64,000 bases of DNA, taken from contig JAHWDD010000001.1 in the NCBI GenBank assembly GCA_023897205.1, positions 3,968,001-4,032,000 of the forward strand, in the 5' to 3' direction. Every line of letters starts with the position of its first letter. Position 1 is the first letter of the stretch. Shown in pieces: positions 10,240-22,800 of this stretch. The notes under the pieces are model-generated. The model had not been told where the DNA came from, ran no database searches, and was given only the letters and a program-made list of their open reading frames with translations. The position numbers and the translations under genes are program-made. The stretch is from Exophiala sp. HKRS030. Lineage: Eukaryota > Ascomycota > Eurotiomycetes > Chaetothyriales > Herpotrichiellaceae.

Positions 10240-11451
10240 CTTGTCGGTGAGCAGCAGTTCCTGCTAGAGGCGGTGTGATGGTGGTTCTGGTTCTGGTACA
10301 GAAGGAAAAGTTGTAAGCAGCCATCCAAACCATATGTTTCATAACGAAGGAGATCTTTTTCCCGGAGAATAACGACTGACAGCGTCCTATTGACCGTATG
10401 ATGATGATTGTGTCAAAAGCGTCAGTCATGCCCTGTTGCGGAGGCGACGGTGGACAGGAGAACAGCAAAGGACCAGCAGGAAAAGAGATTCCACACCCCT
10501 GCATGTCATTTAGGCGTCGTGTCGGTAAACAATCGAATGCGCACTAGCTGCATTCTAGTCGAGTCACTAGACCATCTGTGGCTAGCTCAGACAACTAATC
10601 TCGTTAGCGTAAATTGTACCTTGCGTCTAAAATGTCCCAGTCAAATTGAACGGGTTTTGACCCTGCATCTCGCATCTCACTATAGAAACATCTTCAATCA
10701 CAATTGCATCTCGTTCAAATCTCCTGCATAATACATGATCTATTCTGGACAGATTACTTCAAATCTCACAGGTCATTCGTCATCGCATCCCTGGTTTTCT
10801 CATGCTTTTCAACGTGAGACTAGCCCCGGATCAGCTCGAGGTCCAAAAATGGACAGAAGAGATGCTAGAATGTTCGGTCGTATGGAATTAGGGCTTGTAT
10901 GTGATATTGAGAGCAAGGAGTGCCTGATATGCGTCGCCAAAGGACTGAGCCAAAGATGACGTTGATGATCTCAATGCAGCCGCCAACTACAGCGGTTGTA
11001 ATTCAGTCTCTCTTATCGCGTGTGAGCATCGATCACTTCATACTATGGTAAAGGAGGCGTTCTCGGAAAGCCTACCGTCAACAGCAGTTGCCATGTAGAA
11101 CGCTCTGCTTCAAATGAGTGCCGATGTACTTGGCCAATACATCTCAATGCGAAAGTGTTGTTACCCATGGATAGGCGCTACATACAAACTTGACTTCAGC
11201 CTCGTCGAATATAATTGTGGCAATCTATCCGCCAGCCTGTCAATAGCATCTTTTGAGTCTTAGCAACGACTCTTGCGCCCACAAGAAGCCCAACTGTACA
11301 GCGTCTTCCCAGAGTAATGGTACTTCTGAACCGCTTCAGTATTAGGAACCACATATCACTGCTTCAAAGATATGACCGAAATGTTGACATTTTGATATAC
11401 AAAAGCTCTGTCAAATGCTAATAGCTCATTCACCAAATTTCAGTAATAAGT
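10240..11451. other. 1.2-kb intergenic region, nothing recognised
   Basis: This lies between the start of the TACC-like gene and the 3' end of the glucosidase II beta gene, both minus strand. It probably contains the promoter of the former and the terminator of the latter. Short open frames show no family resemblance. Confidence 0.45.
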
Positions 11452-13328
11452 CTACAATTCATCCTTTCTACCTTCCCCTTCCTCAGATGCAGAAGCTTTG
11501 CTCTTATTGCCCGACGAAGGTTGCTCGCATGCCGCTGCAGTGCCTACCTCCATGCGATATACGCATTTTTCGCTTTCACTGACCTTCCAAATCTCATCCT
11601 TTTCCGCACACGCAAGGATGACCCTAGTCGATCTCGATGGACCGTTCCAGCAGTGCTGACCATTCTCATATTTCATGACTAGCCGTTCACCTGTGCCGAG
11701 CCCTTTCCCATCGGCGCTAATCCTTTCGTCAACGTACTCCGTGTCAAATCCCACAAAATTGCCCATTCCAGTTTGCGCGCCGCCCTTTCTAGACTTTTGT
11801 TTCGTTTGGCCCATGAAACAGACCTCGTATTCGTACTCGCCGCTATCTCGAGAGATACAAGTATCTTTGAGAGCACGGAAGATGCCGTTGTCAGGGCCAT
11901 AGTCCTTCTCTAGGTCTTCTTGATGCCGCTTCATGTCGTTTTCCGTATTTCGAACGTCACGCTCTGCATCCTCGAGCGCCTTCTTTGCATCTTGCACAGC
12001 CCTGCTTTCCGTAGCCTGAGATGTAGAACCAGAGTTGTCGGCGAGGATACCGTTTTCGACCAGAATCTTTCGTATAGATGTGAGCGTGTCGTCTAGCCAG
12101 ATTCTCATTCCATCGGGCAGATATCCGCTGAATTTATACAGGGCTGCAACATCAGACTCTGGCTCTGATGGCTCGTTCTCAAACTCGGCCCAGTTGATCC
12201 CGTTTGATTCGCCATCCTCCTGAAGCACGGCTGTTAGGTCTCGATCTTCAGCCTCGGTCCAGCTGTCGTCAGTCTCACGAGCTGCATAGTCTTCCCAGCC
12301 TCGAACAGCTCTTTTGACCCCTTCGTCGTTGAAGTTGGGGTTGTGCTCATCTTTCAGGGCGGAAAGAAGGCTCTCGAGTTCTGTAACTCTTCCTGACATA
12401 GCGTCTCTCTGAGTCTTTGTCTTCTCAAGCTGTGATCGTAGTTCGTTGATTCGATTCTGGGACAGACCGACCAAAACACCCAATTTGCCGCTTCCTCTCC
12501 CAGTGGCTTCTCCACGGACGACTCTCAGCTTTTCTCTGCGTTCAACATCCTTCAGCATATCGCTAGCATCTTTGACTCTGAGTTGCTGGGCTTGAAGCTG
12601 AGTTTCGAGGGTACCTATGCGGTCTTCCACTTCTTTCCTCAATCTCTCGGCCTCGGCAATCAAAGAGCTCTTCCTCTTCAACGCAGCTCTGAGGGCTTTC
12701 TGCCTGACTTCCTCGGTCTTCTTGTACTCTCTCCCAGTCTCTTTGCATCTATCCTCACATTTCAGTCCACCAACGTGAGCCCATTCATCTGAGCCATCGC
12801 AACATAATTCATAGTCACATTTGCCATCGTTGACGCTTTCGAATTGAATATAGGACGGGATGTGGCCCTTGTTCTTGCAGTAGAATCCTGGCAATGCTAG
12901 TGTGGTGTTCAAACTGGCTGCGGCCGTGTCTGGGCCAGGATGGTAATGTGGAGGCGACAGAGGAGAGAGGTAAGAGCATGCTGCCGTTCCTGGCTCGTCT
13001 GAACCATCTGGGCAGTCACAGAACTCGTCGTTGACACGGGAGAATGGTATGGTGATGGAAGGATTAGAGATGCATGTGAACGTGTCCGTGGGGGACTTTT
13101 TGTAGAACTTAGCAACTAGAACGCAAGGTCAGTCACTGCTTTCCATGGTGCGAGAATACAAGAGGTGTGTTCGACGCAGAGGCATTGAGCCAGGGTGGTC
13201 AGGGAGGTATTCTCACATTCTGGTCCGACGCCTCGGGGGCGAGAGGACTCTGAGGCTCGAGTTTCTGCTGCCCATGCCGATAGGCCGAGCAGTGGGCTCA
13301 GAAGCAGTAACTGCATCCAGAGAATCAT
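11452..13328 (-). CDS. glucosidase II beta subunit (PRKCSH homologue)
   Basis: Two exons, 13217-13328 and 11452-13115, with a 101-nt GT-AG intron (13116-13216) that keeps frame, give 591 residues. The N-terminal hydrophobic signal peptide (MILWMQLLLLSPLLGLSAWA) is followed by SRPRGVGPEFAKFY, the family hallmark. Two LDL-receptor-class-A-like cysteine modules follow, each ending in a calcium-binding DGSDE motif. Then come a long coiled coil (about residues 150-260), an acidic middle and a C-terminal MRH lectin domain with YENGQHCWNGP and paired cysteines. The last four residues are KDEL, the ER retention signal. The protein tethers and activates the catalytic alpha subunit that trims glucose from N-glycans in calnexin-cycle quality control. 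Length and domain order match the family. Confidence 0.93.
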
Positions 13329-14065
13329 GGCTATGGAGCGTTAGAGATCCTGCCCATCAGCTCAAGATTCTGTTCTGCGTGAATGTCGAACATGAAACTT
13401 GTCCGCAACTGACATGCACCCCACAGCCTTACACGTGACGAGGCTACTATTGTGAGGTTAGGTTTCGGATTTCGAGAACCATAGGAAACCCTTGACTTGG
13501 AATCTAGGAATCTAGGCGATTTGGAGCGTATTCGTTTTGAAAGGTCATGCTATTTTGTAAACAAGATGCGAGGGTCATAGCTCTGTTCTTGTATCACAAT
13601 CTGGAAGGTACACAACATCATCCCGACTTTCACTCCCCCATTTTCTCCCTTCGCTTTTCGAGCGAGCTTGACGCATCGATGTGTGGTCCCGCTGCTTGGG
13701 AACCTCGATCTTGAAGGCCGAGCCACTCTTGGCTGTAGCCTTTGAGGCCTGAATTGTCTCTGCAATCGTGAAAGCCACCGAGTGCACCTTTCAGGATCTG
13801 ATCTGATCGTCATTTCGTTCGGAATTCGTGTCGTCAATGGTCAATGCATTTCTGTTCTGTAAGTTTACTTCATATCTTGCGATTTGGGAAAGAACAAGCA
13901 ATCAGATCGAACTTTCGAATTGACAAATCATATATTGCCAGGTCGACCTGGACCACTCCCTTTTCTTATGCTTATATACACTTTCGAGAACAACCGACCT
14001 AGAGTCCATTTAAAAACTCATTCGCCAGGATTCGGTTAATATCATCTGGCCCAGCATGCAACGAA
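13329..14065. other. intergenic, nothing recognised
   Basis: This holds the promoter side of the glucosidase II beta gene and the 3' flank of the complex I subunit gene. The short minus-strand frames at 13550-13837 have no family features and I do not annotate them. Confidence 0.45.
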
Positions 14066-14889
14066 CTACTGGCCTCCCTTCGACAACCGCTCAGCTTCGA
14101 GTTCCCGTTCTGCCTGTTGGTAGTACTTTGCTGTATCAACACCGTGCTTCACAAACGTCGTTAGTATTTATAGAGTCGTACGACACCTGGGAATTGTCTT
14201 CTTCCTTACCTGGTTGTGGTTGACAAAGTTTGCCCAAGGGACAACATTGGCCATAAGAGCGCTGAATCTGCTGTTTCGCGCCGCGACACCCTGCATGTAA
14301 GGAGTGAGGTCGGTGTTGCCGTATAGAGGCTCGCCCTTCTTGACTTTGTCGACCATTTCTCTCATGTCCAGCTTGACTTCTCTTTCGTTCTCCGACCAGC
14401 CGTAAAATCTCACTGTTGTAAAGTCACATCAGCCCACTATTCCAGCCATTTTCTCGTTTCCGCAACAGTCGAAAAGACCTACAGCAACTTCTCTGATAGA
14501 CCAATCCGGCACCTGCTATTAAACCGATGGCGCAACTGAGTCTGAAGACAGGGCCGAAGGCACCTTTGCCTGAAAACGAGGGAGCGTATCGTTCGGTGAC
14601 CATCATGAAGGCTGGTCCTACCGCGGCCATACCGGCGCCATATGTCCAATCTTCAGGTCTCGCATATCGGAACGCTCTCCTCCAGTGTCTACATTGTTCA
14701 AGTTGTCAGTGGGATGGTTCTCGAATGGCGTGATTCTCGTGGGGATCGAAGACGTACGGATCTGTGTCAATAACCTGTTGGAGTTATGTTGTTAGCTTTC
14801 GGTTTCTTTGTATGGTTCGTTTCGAAACTCACTGGGTAATCAGTGTTCACCCGCTTAGGCGGGATAAACACTTTATGCTCATCCGCCAT
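14066..14889 (-). CDS. NADH:ubiquinone oxidoreductase 21 kDa (20.9 kDa) subunit
   Basis: Five exons reconstruct a 187-residue protein: 14833-14889, 14758-14774, 14483-14688, 14210-14412 and 14066-14146. All introns are GT-AG, and one carries a TACTAAC branch point. The second exon is only 17 nt. The product starts MADEHKVFIPPKRVNTDYPV and contains DTDPHWRRAFRYARPEDW, a membrane segment (RLSCAIGLIAGAGLVYQRS), LRFYGWSENEREV, a GEPLYGNTDLTPYMQGVAAR block and HGVDTAKYYQQAERELEAER near the end. These match the Neurospora 20.9 kDa accessory subunit of mitochondrial complex I, which has an N-terminal and a C-terminal conserved domain. It acts in the inner-membrane arm and is not catalytic. The gene shares a 321-bp divergent promoter region with the Csm3 gene. 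Confidence 0.92.
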
Positions 14890-15210
14890 ACCTGCAGCTT
14901 TGGGAGTTTCTCTCTTCTAGACACACCTCATTCATTCATGGGATCTGAAAGAGGTTCCCGCGGAGCTTCACCTGCCAAGCCTCAAAACCACGCTTGCTTG
15001 TTTCGGGTATAGCCTGTCAAGGAGGTTCAAATGACGTAGCCAGTCGGAGCATTTCAATTACAGACGCCAACGCCAAACGCGTCCGCATTTCTCCAGACGC
15101 GTCTTCCTCGATATCAAGGCAAGCATTGCAATTACTACTTACCCTAAAGGATTGACCTGGAGATTTAGGATCAGGATCGGGTCAGGTATCACCCTACACC
15201 AAAATTCATC
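14890..15210. promoter_or_regulatory. divergent promoter region, complex I subunit / Csm3
   Basis: These 321 bp separate two divergently transcribed start codons, so both promoters must lie here. I see no clear TATA box; there are GC-rich ACGCGTC-type words near 15077-15105. The regulatory role is inferred from position. Confidence 0.4.
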
Positions 15211-16723
15211 ATGGCAACAGACACTACGACGGAGGCGGCTATCGATGATATCTTCAATTTTGATAGCACAGACGACGAAGACCCATTCAAAGACACCAAC
15301 ACCAACAACAAGTCTTCACGCAGTAACGGAGACGACAACAACAAGCCAGGATCAAGTCCTGACCGTAAACGCAAGGCAGAAGATGGCGAGGGCTCCGATT
15401 CAGATCTGGGTATCAACAAGGAAGTGAAGATCACCAAGAAGCGCAAACCCATAGCCAAACTCGATGAAGCACGGTAAGGTCTATTCAAAGCTCTTGCCCA
15501 TGGACACTTGGAACTCATTTGTACCCCCCAGACTACTTTCAGCACCAGGAATACCTAAACTCCGTGCTCTTGCGCGATCAGGCAAATTCTCCAAAAAGTT
15601 ACGCCTCAAGGGCAAAGGCCACGAATTCTCAGACGTTGCTCGACTGTTGAACTATTACCAATTATGGCTGGATAATCTGTATCCGCGGGCGAAGTTTGCC
15701 GACGGCCTGCAGATGGTCGAGAAAGTTGGACACAGCAAGCGCATGCAGATCATGAGGAAGGAGTGGATCGACGAAGGAAAGCCAGGCTACGCTCGCAAAT
15801 GGGGTCGAAAGGATGACGAGCTTGACGACCAAGACGGTCAAGCAGTGGCGGATGATTGGTTCGGTGGGAGCGGCAAGCCGGTTGAGAACTCCTCGAAGCC
15901 GACGCCATCGGCAAATGCCACCACTGCTGTCGACGCGGGGACTGGAGGAGGTGATTCATCGCTCTTTATTCCTGACTCGCGAAGCGGCAACAACGATCCA
16001 CCACAAGGCGAGGACACGCTACCGGACGATGACGAACTGGAGGCCCTCCTCGCCGAACAGGACGCAATCACGACGGCCGTAGGACAGCAAAAAGTCGCAT
16101 CAACTAAGCCGACCGCGGACGTAGACTCTGAAGGCGAAGACGATCTCGACGCACTCCTGGCGGAACAAGAGTCTCGTCGCACAGTCGTTAAATCTTCAAA
16201 TCCACCAGCTGCAAAGATACATCAGTCGCCTTTCGACGATGGCGACGACGAGGAAGGTATGATCGATGACGATGACGATCTCGACGCCCTCCTTGCCGAG
16301 CAGGAAGTTCGCCATCAACCTAGTTCATCGAAGGCGGCAAATCAAACACCACCACAGACCTCGAGTAAGCCGCCCGAGCCTGCAGAAGTGGACGATGAGG
16401 AAGACGACTTGGAAGCACTATTGGCTGAACAAGAGGCTCGACAAAGTACTTCTCGAGCGCATGCTTCCGTCGAAAACAGCATGGACAACCTCGAGACTCT
16501 GCCTGGTACTACGCACGACAACGACGTCAATGAGGAAGACGGCGGCGGTGAAGCGATGTTTTTGTCGTCACCTGTGCGCACCACACAGCGTTCTCGTGCA
16601 GGAGGGGACTCTACGAGTAATTCAGATCGCGCTGCAACGCTACCAGAGCAAGCCAGAGCTCAAGAGGACACAGAAGACTTGGAGGCAGGAGACATGTTTT
16701 CTTCGTCACCTGTCAAGGGCTAG
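15211..16723 (+). CDS. replication fork protection complex subunit Csm3/Swi3
   Basis: Two exons, 15211-15473 and 15532-16723, with a 58-nt GT-AG intron, give 484 residues. The N-terminus is acidic. A Swi3 domain follows around residues 85-170, seen as GIPKLRALARSGKFSKKLRL, HEFSDVARLLNYYQLWLDNLYP and a downstream KVGHSKRM helix. Csm3/Swi3 (TIPIN in animals) pairs with Tof1/Swi1 (TIMELESS) at replication forks, stabilises stalled forks and relays the checkpoint signal. The C-terminal half is disordered and acidic and carries four in-frame copies of a (D/E)DLxALLAEQ motif starting at 16037, 16145, 16280 and 16409, separated by 36-45 residues. The 3' end faces the ATR kinase gene 176 bp away. Confidence 0.9.
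16037..16432 (+). repeat. four-copy acidic LxALLAEQ motif within Csm3
   Basis: Four copies of L(E/D)ALLAEQ(D/E), each preceded by two to four acidic residues, start at 16037, 16145, 16280 and 16409. All are in the same frame and 36-45 codons apart. The linkers are unrelated low-complexity sequence, so only the short motif is conserved. Confidence 0.9.
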
Positions 16724-16899
16724 TACGGATACGATATATATCGAGTATCAATTTCATGCGAGTCAACCTAAACCTTCATAGCTATGATGATGTCAATGCG
16801 ATGGAGCGTTTGAATTTTCGACGCGTAGACCTTGCAAAAGCAAGCCCACCGGGCACAAATTTCAAGGCACCGGGCCAGAGACGTGGTCGCAACTTTTGC

Positions 16900-19800
16900 T
16901 CAAAAGAACGCACACCACCCGATATACATCTTGGACAGGTTCTTCATGTCGGTGGCGCGCGTGATCATCTCCTGGACGTAGCCGCCCACACTAAGCGGCA
17001 CGCTCTCGCCGGGCAACATGCCCCTGACTTTCCCCCTGACCCCGTCCAGCACCTCGACGGGAGTGCTCGGCACGCCGTTGACGCTCTTCTTCTTCCGCCC
17101 GACCTTGTCGATGAAGTCGGTGGTGGGGTCGTGCAGGAAAGTCTCCAGGATCGTCATCAGGGCGTCCTCGTTCCCACGCAGCAGGCCCAGCGTGATTTCG
17201 CAGCACCGCCGGAAGGGCCCCTCGTAGCGGTACGTGCCCATGGCGTCGACCATGTTGTGGGTCAGGCGGAACGGGACCATCTCGGGCTTTTCGAACGTGA
17301 GGCCCTTGTCGAAGAGACAGTTGAAGTCGACGTGCATGACGCCGCCGTTGTCCTCCTCAAAGAGGATGTTCTCGCCGTGTCGGTCGCCCAACCCCAACAC
17401 GTGGCCGACGATGGACATGACGGCCGCGCTGCGCGTGTACCGCAACCTCGCGTCGAACCAGGCGCTCGGGTCCGGGAAGCTCTCCACGAACCACTCGTGG
17501 AAGACGGGCGGGAATTTCGTCAGGACCTTTGTCGGGAAGATCTTGACCTTGTCCGGGTCGCCGGAGGACGCCTCGTCCAAGAGACCGCGGATGTCGACGT
17601 AGTTGGGCTGGATGGATTTGTCCTTGTACAGCTTGAGGACGATGTCGCGGAACGTCTTCAGGTTGTCGACCCATTCGATCAGACCGCACTCTTCGTTCAG
17701 GGGGATGACGGCGTACGTCCGGATGTAGAGACGTCGTTTCGCCGCGTCGACGTCGCGCTTCAGGAATCGGTTGATCATCGTGTTAAACTCCATCAGCCGT
17801 TGGTCCTTGCGGAGATCATCCTTTGGTTTCGCGAGGACATTGTATAGAATCCCGTCTGAGCCTCTGATGGTGAGTTTTCGTGGTTTCTGGAGGGAGGAAA
17901 GGACCAAGGCTTCGTCCACGAACGATGAGATCGTAATGGGCTCTTTTGAGAACGGTCTGAACGCCTTGAGAGCGGCGGATTCGAAGTTGGTCGGCATACT
18001 GGGTATCAGACAGGCTTGGATGGGCACCACGAGCTTCGATGGGGCAATCTTGCTGTTGAAGCCCAGATCTCGTGCGAGACTGACCTTCGACACCTTGCCT
18101 TCGATGGGGAACTCTGCGATGCGAAGCAGCTCCTTCACAAACTTCTGTCCGCTGTTGAACATGCTTCGAAGCTCGCTGGGAGAAAGCACTCTCTTGTCCC
18201 GGTCCTTGTCATCCTTCTTCTCCGAACAAATCTTTCGAACGAGCTCGAGCCCCTTCAGAGCCCGTTCCTTCTGCTGAGATTCAACCACGGCCAGAAGTGA
18301 CCAATATGCTTGTTGCGGAAAGGCTCTTACCACCTTTACGATGATCGTGCCGAGCAGTTCAGAGACGGCCTTGTTTCCGTGGCAGATTCTTGCCACAACC
18401 TGAGGGAGCACGGTGTAGAAAAGTACTGCCTGTATAACGCCAATGTATTTCTTGATTTGGGTATTTGTTTCGTCAATAACTCGCTTTCGTTGGGTTGCAT
18501 TGTGTGTGTGGAATTGGGCGTTTCCACGTCGAGGATCATGAGGTATTTCCGCACCGTCGACCAGCTCTAGCCACAAGGTCAGAACTTTAGGCAGTGTCTG
18601 AAAGACGTACTTGCTGCCGTTTCCCAAGGACCGGAGATAGTTCTCTATGACGAGTTTCGCAGTTTCACCGGTAAGGAATGCCTGACTCTCCTTGCCCGGG
18701 GGCATGGTCTTCTCTGAATCCAGAATTTTGTTGTAGAAGCGCCCGAGGTGATAGTAAGCGCCCTGTGATTTCCTGAACTGATTTATGGCCTCGCGGAATG
18801 TCAGTCTAATGACATCTGACTGCGTTTGCCCAGCCTGATCAAGCCACTTTCCCAGCAACACATACGCCTTGGCCTTGATCTGGTTCTGAGGACGCTGTGT
18901 GACCGAGCCATTCTCAATGACATAGTCATCGCCGGAAAATGTGCCTGATTCGATCGCTCCTTCAAGCATTTGAATTGCTTTCCTATGGTGGCCTTCGGTC
19001 CACATAAGTTTGGCTTGCTGTATTGACGCCGCCTTATCGCCCAGTGCAGATGCTTTCAGCACCGCGTTAAAAGCTTGTCCATTCAACCTCGCCTTGCGTG
19101 CCAGCTGGGCAGTGTTGAGCCAGGCAGCAGCAACGTCTCCTGTAGTGAACATATCAGGACGCAAAGACATCACGGCACGCCGGATGCCGAGGAGGTATTG
19201 TTTGTCGACCACATTTGATCCCAGAATGTCTAGACGACCTCTCAAGTTCTCCAAGACTGCTGTGCGGTCTTCTGGGAGACTTCCCGCGATGACTTGGACT
19301 TCGCTTAGCACATGCAGCCTCAGAAGGGTATCATGCCCAGCTTGGAATGAGGCTATGGAACTAGGCGTGAGCTCAGCTGCTGTTGCGCCATACAACTCGT
19401 CAACAAGGCCAAGAGCCCTCATTTTATCATTCTCATGAATTGACACCATGATCTCACCGAGATGTGAGGCAAAGTCGTGACCAGTGAGAGAGGAAATGTA
19501 GCTAGAGAGTCGCGTCCACTGCCCGCTGGACCAAGCCGCCTCCATTGCATATGGAGTGAGCGCCTCTGGGGTTGTCTTGCTACGGTTTCTGATTTCATCG
19601 AAATGATGGAGCAGGATATCATATTGTCCGGATTCTTTAAGGCAGTCCATGAGGTTTTTCTGCACTTCGGTGTCATCAGGGTGAGTGACCAATTGCATCT
19701 CATACCAGCTTTGGGCAGCCGTCCATCGCCCTGCTTTCTTATGTTCCAGCACTTGCTGATCGATATCGAGTACGTGCATGCGGGACGAAATGCCTTCTAT

Positions 19801-22800
19801 TCCGTCTGGTTCGTCAATCTGAGCATAGATCTCTTGCAGCCTCTGAAGCTCATATTGCATGTCATCAGTTTTTAGTTTGCGGATGTGCTGTTCCCAATGG
19901 AAAAGTGCTCTAGCATAGGATCTACACTCCAGAGCTCTTCTGGCTAAGATATCGGGAGGGATCTGTTCCAACACTCGTTCGATGCTTCGAATTTGTTCTG
20001 CCGCAGCTCCGAGTAATAAGTCTGTCTGGCCACGTTGTGCCTTGGCTAGTCCGACAGAATATCGCTTTCGTTTCTGCTGATGCCAGGTAGACATGTAATC
20101 AAGGATTTCAAACACTGTTTGACTACAGAGCTTGATGTCATCTTGCACGCGCCGGTCTTGAGTCTCCAGGGGTATACTGAGAATTGAGGTGATTTCAGAA
20201 ACGATGTCACGGCTGTTTTGTTCGATACCGCTGACGATCAGGTTAACAACGGTATATGGTAGTAGGAAGGCTGGGATCGACGTGTCTTGGCCGTGGATGA
20301 TGCGACAGGCAATTCCGAAAACTATGTCAATGTTCTCTCCAGACCCCCGGTGGAGAAAGTCTAGGGTGATCGTACGCAGCCAGTCTCGGTGCTTCATACC
20401 TGGTGCGTATAATGGGTACTGGCTCTTCTCGGGCGGGCGGACTTCTTGGACAAGGTATTTGGAATTGAGAAATGGTGTCAACGTGTTCTGTACAGAATCT
20501 GGGAGCTCATCCCAAAGACGCGAGGCGAGATTACCGGGTCCAGCATGGGAAGGATTTTCTTGTTCGCAAGACTTGAGATATTCCTGCATCGCCCAGCCCA
20601 AAAAGCCCTGTGCTCTTGTGGTAGTTGCGGATAAGAATGCCTTGACCAGTACATGCTGTAGGAAGGAGAATATCCAACCAATGACCTCGTCAGCCTTCCC
20701 AAAATTAGCCAAAACAATGATAGGTGTGCGATCTACCACATTCTCAATCTTGCTTGGGTCGAAACAGCCTATACGACTCAGACACCGACCACATTGTCTT
20801 GTCACTTCAGTGCTCGTGCTGTATCTGACACAGCAGTTGAGGAGTGCTCGAGTCAAATTCGCAACCAATTCATCCGGTTGTTCTCTTAGTATTGAGCGTT
20901 GCAGCAGATCTTGTTTTTCGGCCAAAAGTGGTGTCAATTCATCCAAAGCTTGTTCAACAACCGCGACATTTTCGTCTTGTAATCTGTCGACATAGGCACT
21001 AAGTTGATGTCTTTCATCCATTTGTCGTTTCAAAGCCATGATCTCGCTTTCGAATTTCGCCATGAGCGGTATCGATGCCAAGGATGGCATGGTAGCGAAG
21101 CGCTCACGGACCAGGTCAGTGTGATCTTTGAGCAAATGGCCGACCAGATCATATGCTTGTTGCTGCGAAGAATCGTCGAGAATGTTCCACTTCTGAACAA
21201 TGATGGCTAAAGTCTGATCAACTAGTGATTCAAGAACATCTCTTTTCAGTGATTTTATCATGACAGCCCAGGAAGAGAATGCAGCATCGCATAAATCTCG
21301 GTCGTCAAGCCCAGATCGCAGGCAAGCACAGATTTGGGGAAGCCCACGAACAACTCGACCCTTTCCAAGCTTAACAACCTCTCCCAGCGCAGAAAGACAT
21401 CTGCGTTTCTCAACTTTGGACTCCTTGGCTTCTAGGTCGTTCAAGAGAACGGTGAAGTGAGTGACGATTGCAAGAACATTATTCTCCAGGAACGTGCCAA
21501 TATTGTCATTTCGTCGCGACCCGGAGGACTGTCCACGTTGGCGCGCCACTAGTTGTGCCAGGAGCTGAAGAGCCTGGTAGATTCGGGACGACTTGCCTTG
21601 GCCACTATCTCCGATAGCTTTGAGTAGCTCGCACGTAATGTGGATTGGGTCATGAGCCACCCAGTCCGCAAGGTCTGTCTTTTCGAACTCGTCAGAAACT
21701 CGGGACAGTGTCGAAACGATAGATTGTTCTGCATCTGGAAAAGGTTGGATAAGCAGAAACGAGAGGATGGCGACTAGGTTTTTCCTCTGGGTACACAGCT
21801 CGAAGATGGTGGTTGATGGTCCACTCGCAGCTGCGAATCGTCTGATCGTCTCGATATCTCCATGTAATGTCAAGTATGGCAAAGCGTATTCAGTGGTGTG
21901 GCTCATTAATCCAGTGATATCCATCCCCAGTAGATCGCACAAATGACGGGCCATGTTTGGTCTGGATGACAATGATTTTGCAAAGACTACTCCCAATGTA
22001 CGCCAGAACGGCCTAAAGAGTACCCACACAGATATCTGCATAGACTGTGACAGGTGCTGAATTTCCGTATACACAACACCAGTGATATAGGGGTTGGCGT
22101 GACCCAGATAGTCAACGAGTCGGACAAGGATGATGTTCAACTCTTCGTCACCAACGACTTGAGCGAGACGGCGGAGTGCAAGAACGCATGTCTCTTGTAG
22201 AGCAATTTCACCCTTTTGCCAAATTGCCTGCAGGAAATCGAGAGCCGTAATTCTGTTGTCGCGCGTTATCGCCGCGTCCACCATCTTCATTCTCATGAGA
22301 TAGGCTTGAAGTGTTTTAGTCGCAACAATCCGAAGATCTCGAGAAGAACTTTTGAGAGATTGTAAGCACCAGTCACCAGCAGGTGTTTCCCGTAACTTTA
22401 AGTCTGCAGCGTTGTCTGTGTGTATCAAAATCCGACGAAGGGCAGACATTGCCACTATTCGAGCCTTTGACTGGCGGGGAATTACTTGAACGAGGGCGAC
22501 TAGAGTCTTCAGTAACTCTTCGCCAGAACACGTAGGGATCTCGACAATCGAATCGGCAGGAGAGCTGTCTTCGTCGCAGAGAGAGCACCACGCTTCCACA
22601 CCGGCCAGCTTACAGGCACCGGCGCCCAATAACTCCAGTCCGGAACACATCTCGGCTTCTGAAAGTTGTTGGAAATGACCTGAGGCCGTCTTGCTCATGC
22701 CGTCCAGGTCTGATTGTGCACGTCCGGTCAAGTGCAACGTAACACTGCGAGCAGCACTCCGATGAGCCGTGTCTGTAAGGTCATCTTCATTCTCTGTTGA

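Noticed and set aside
16756..17847. 363-codon plus-strand frame opposite the ATR kinase domain
   Set aside because: Shadow of the GC-rich kinase region; no independent support.
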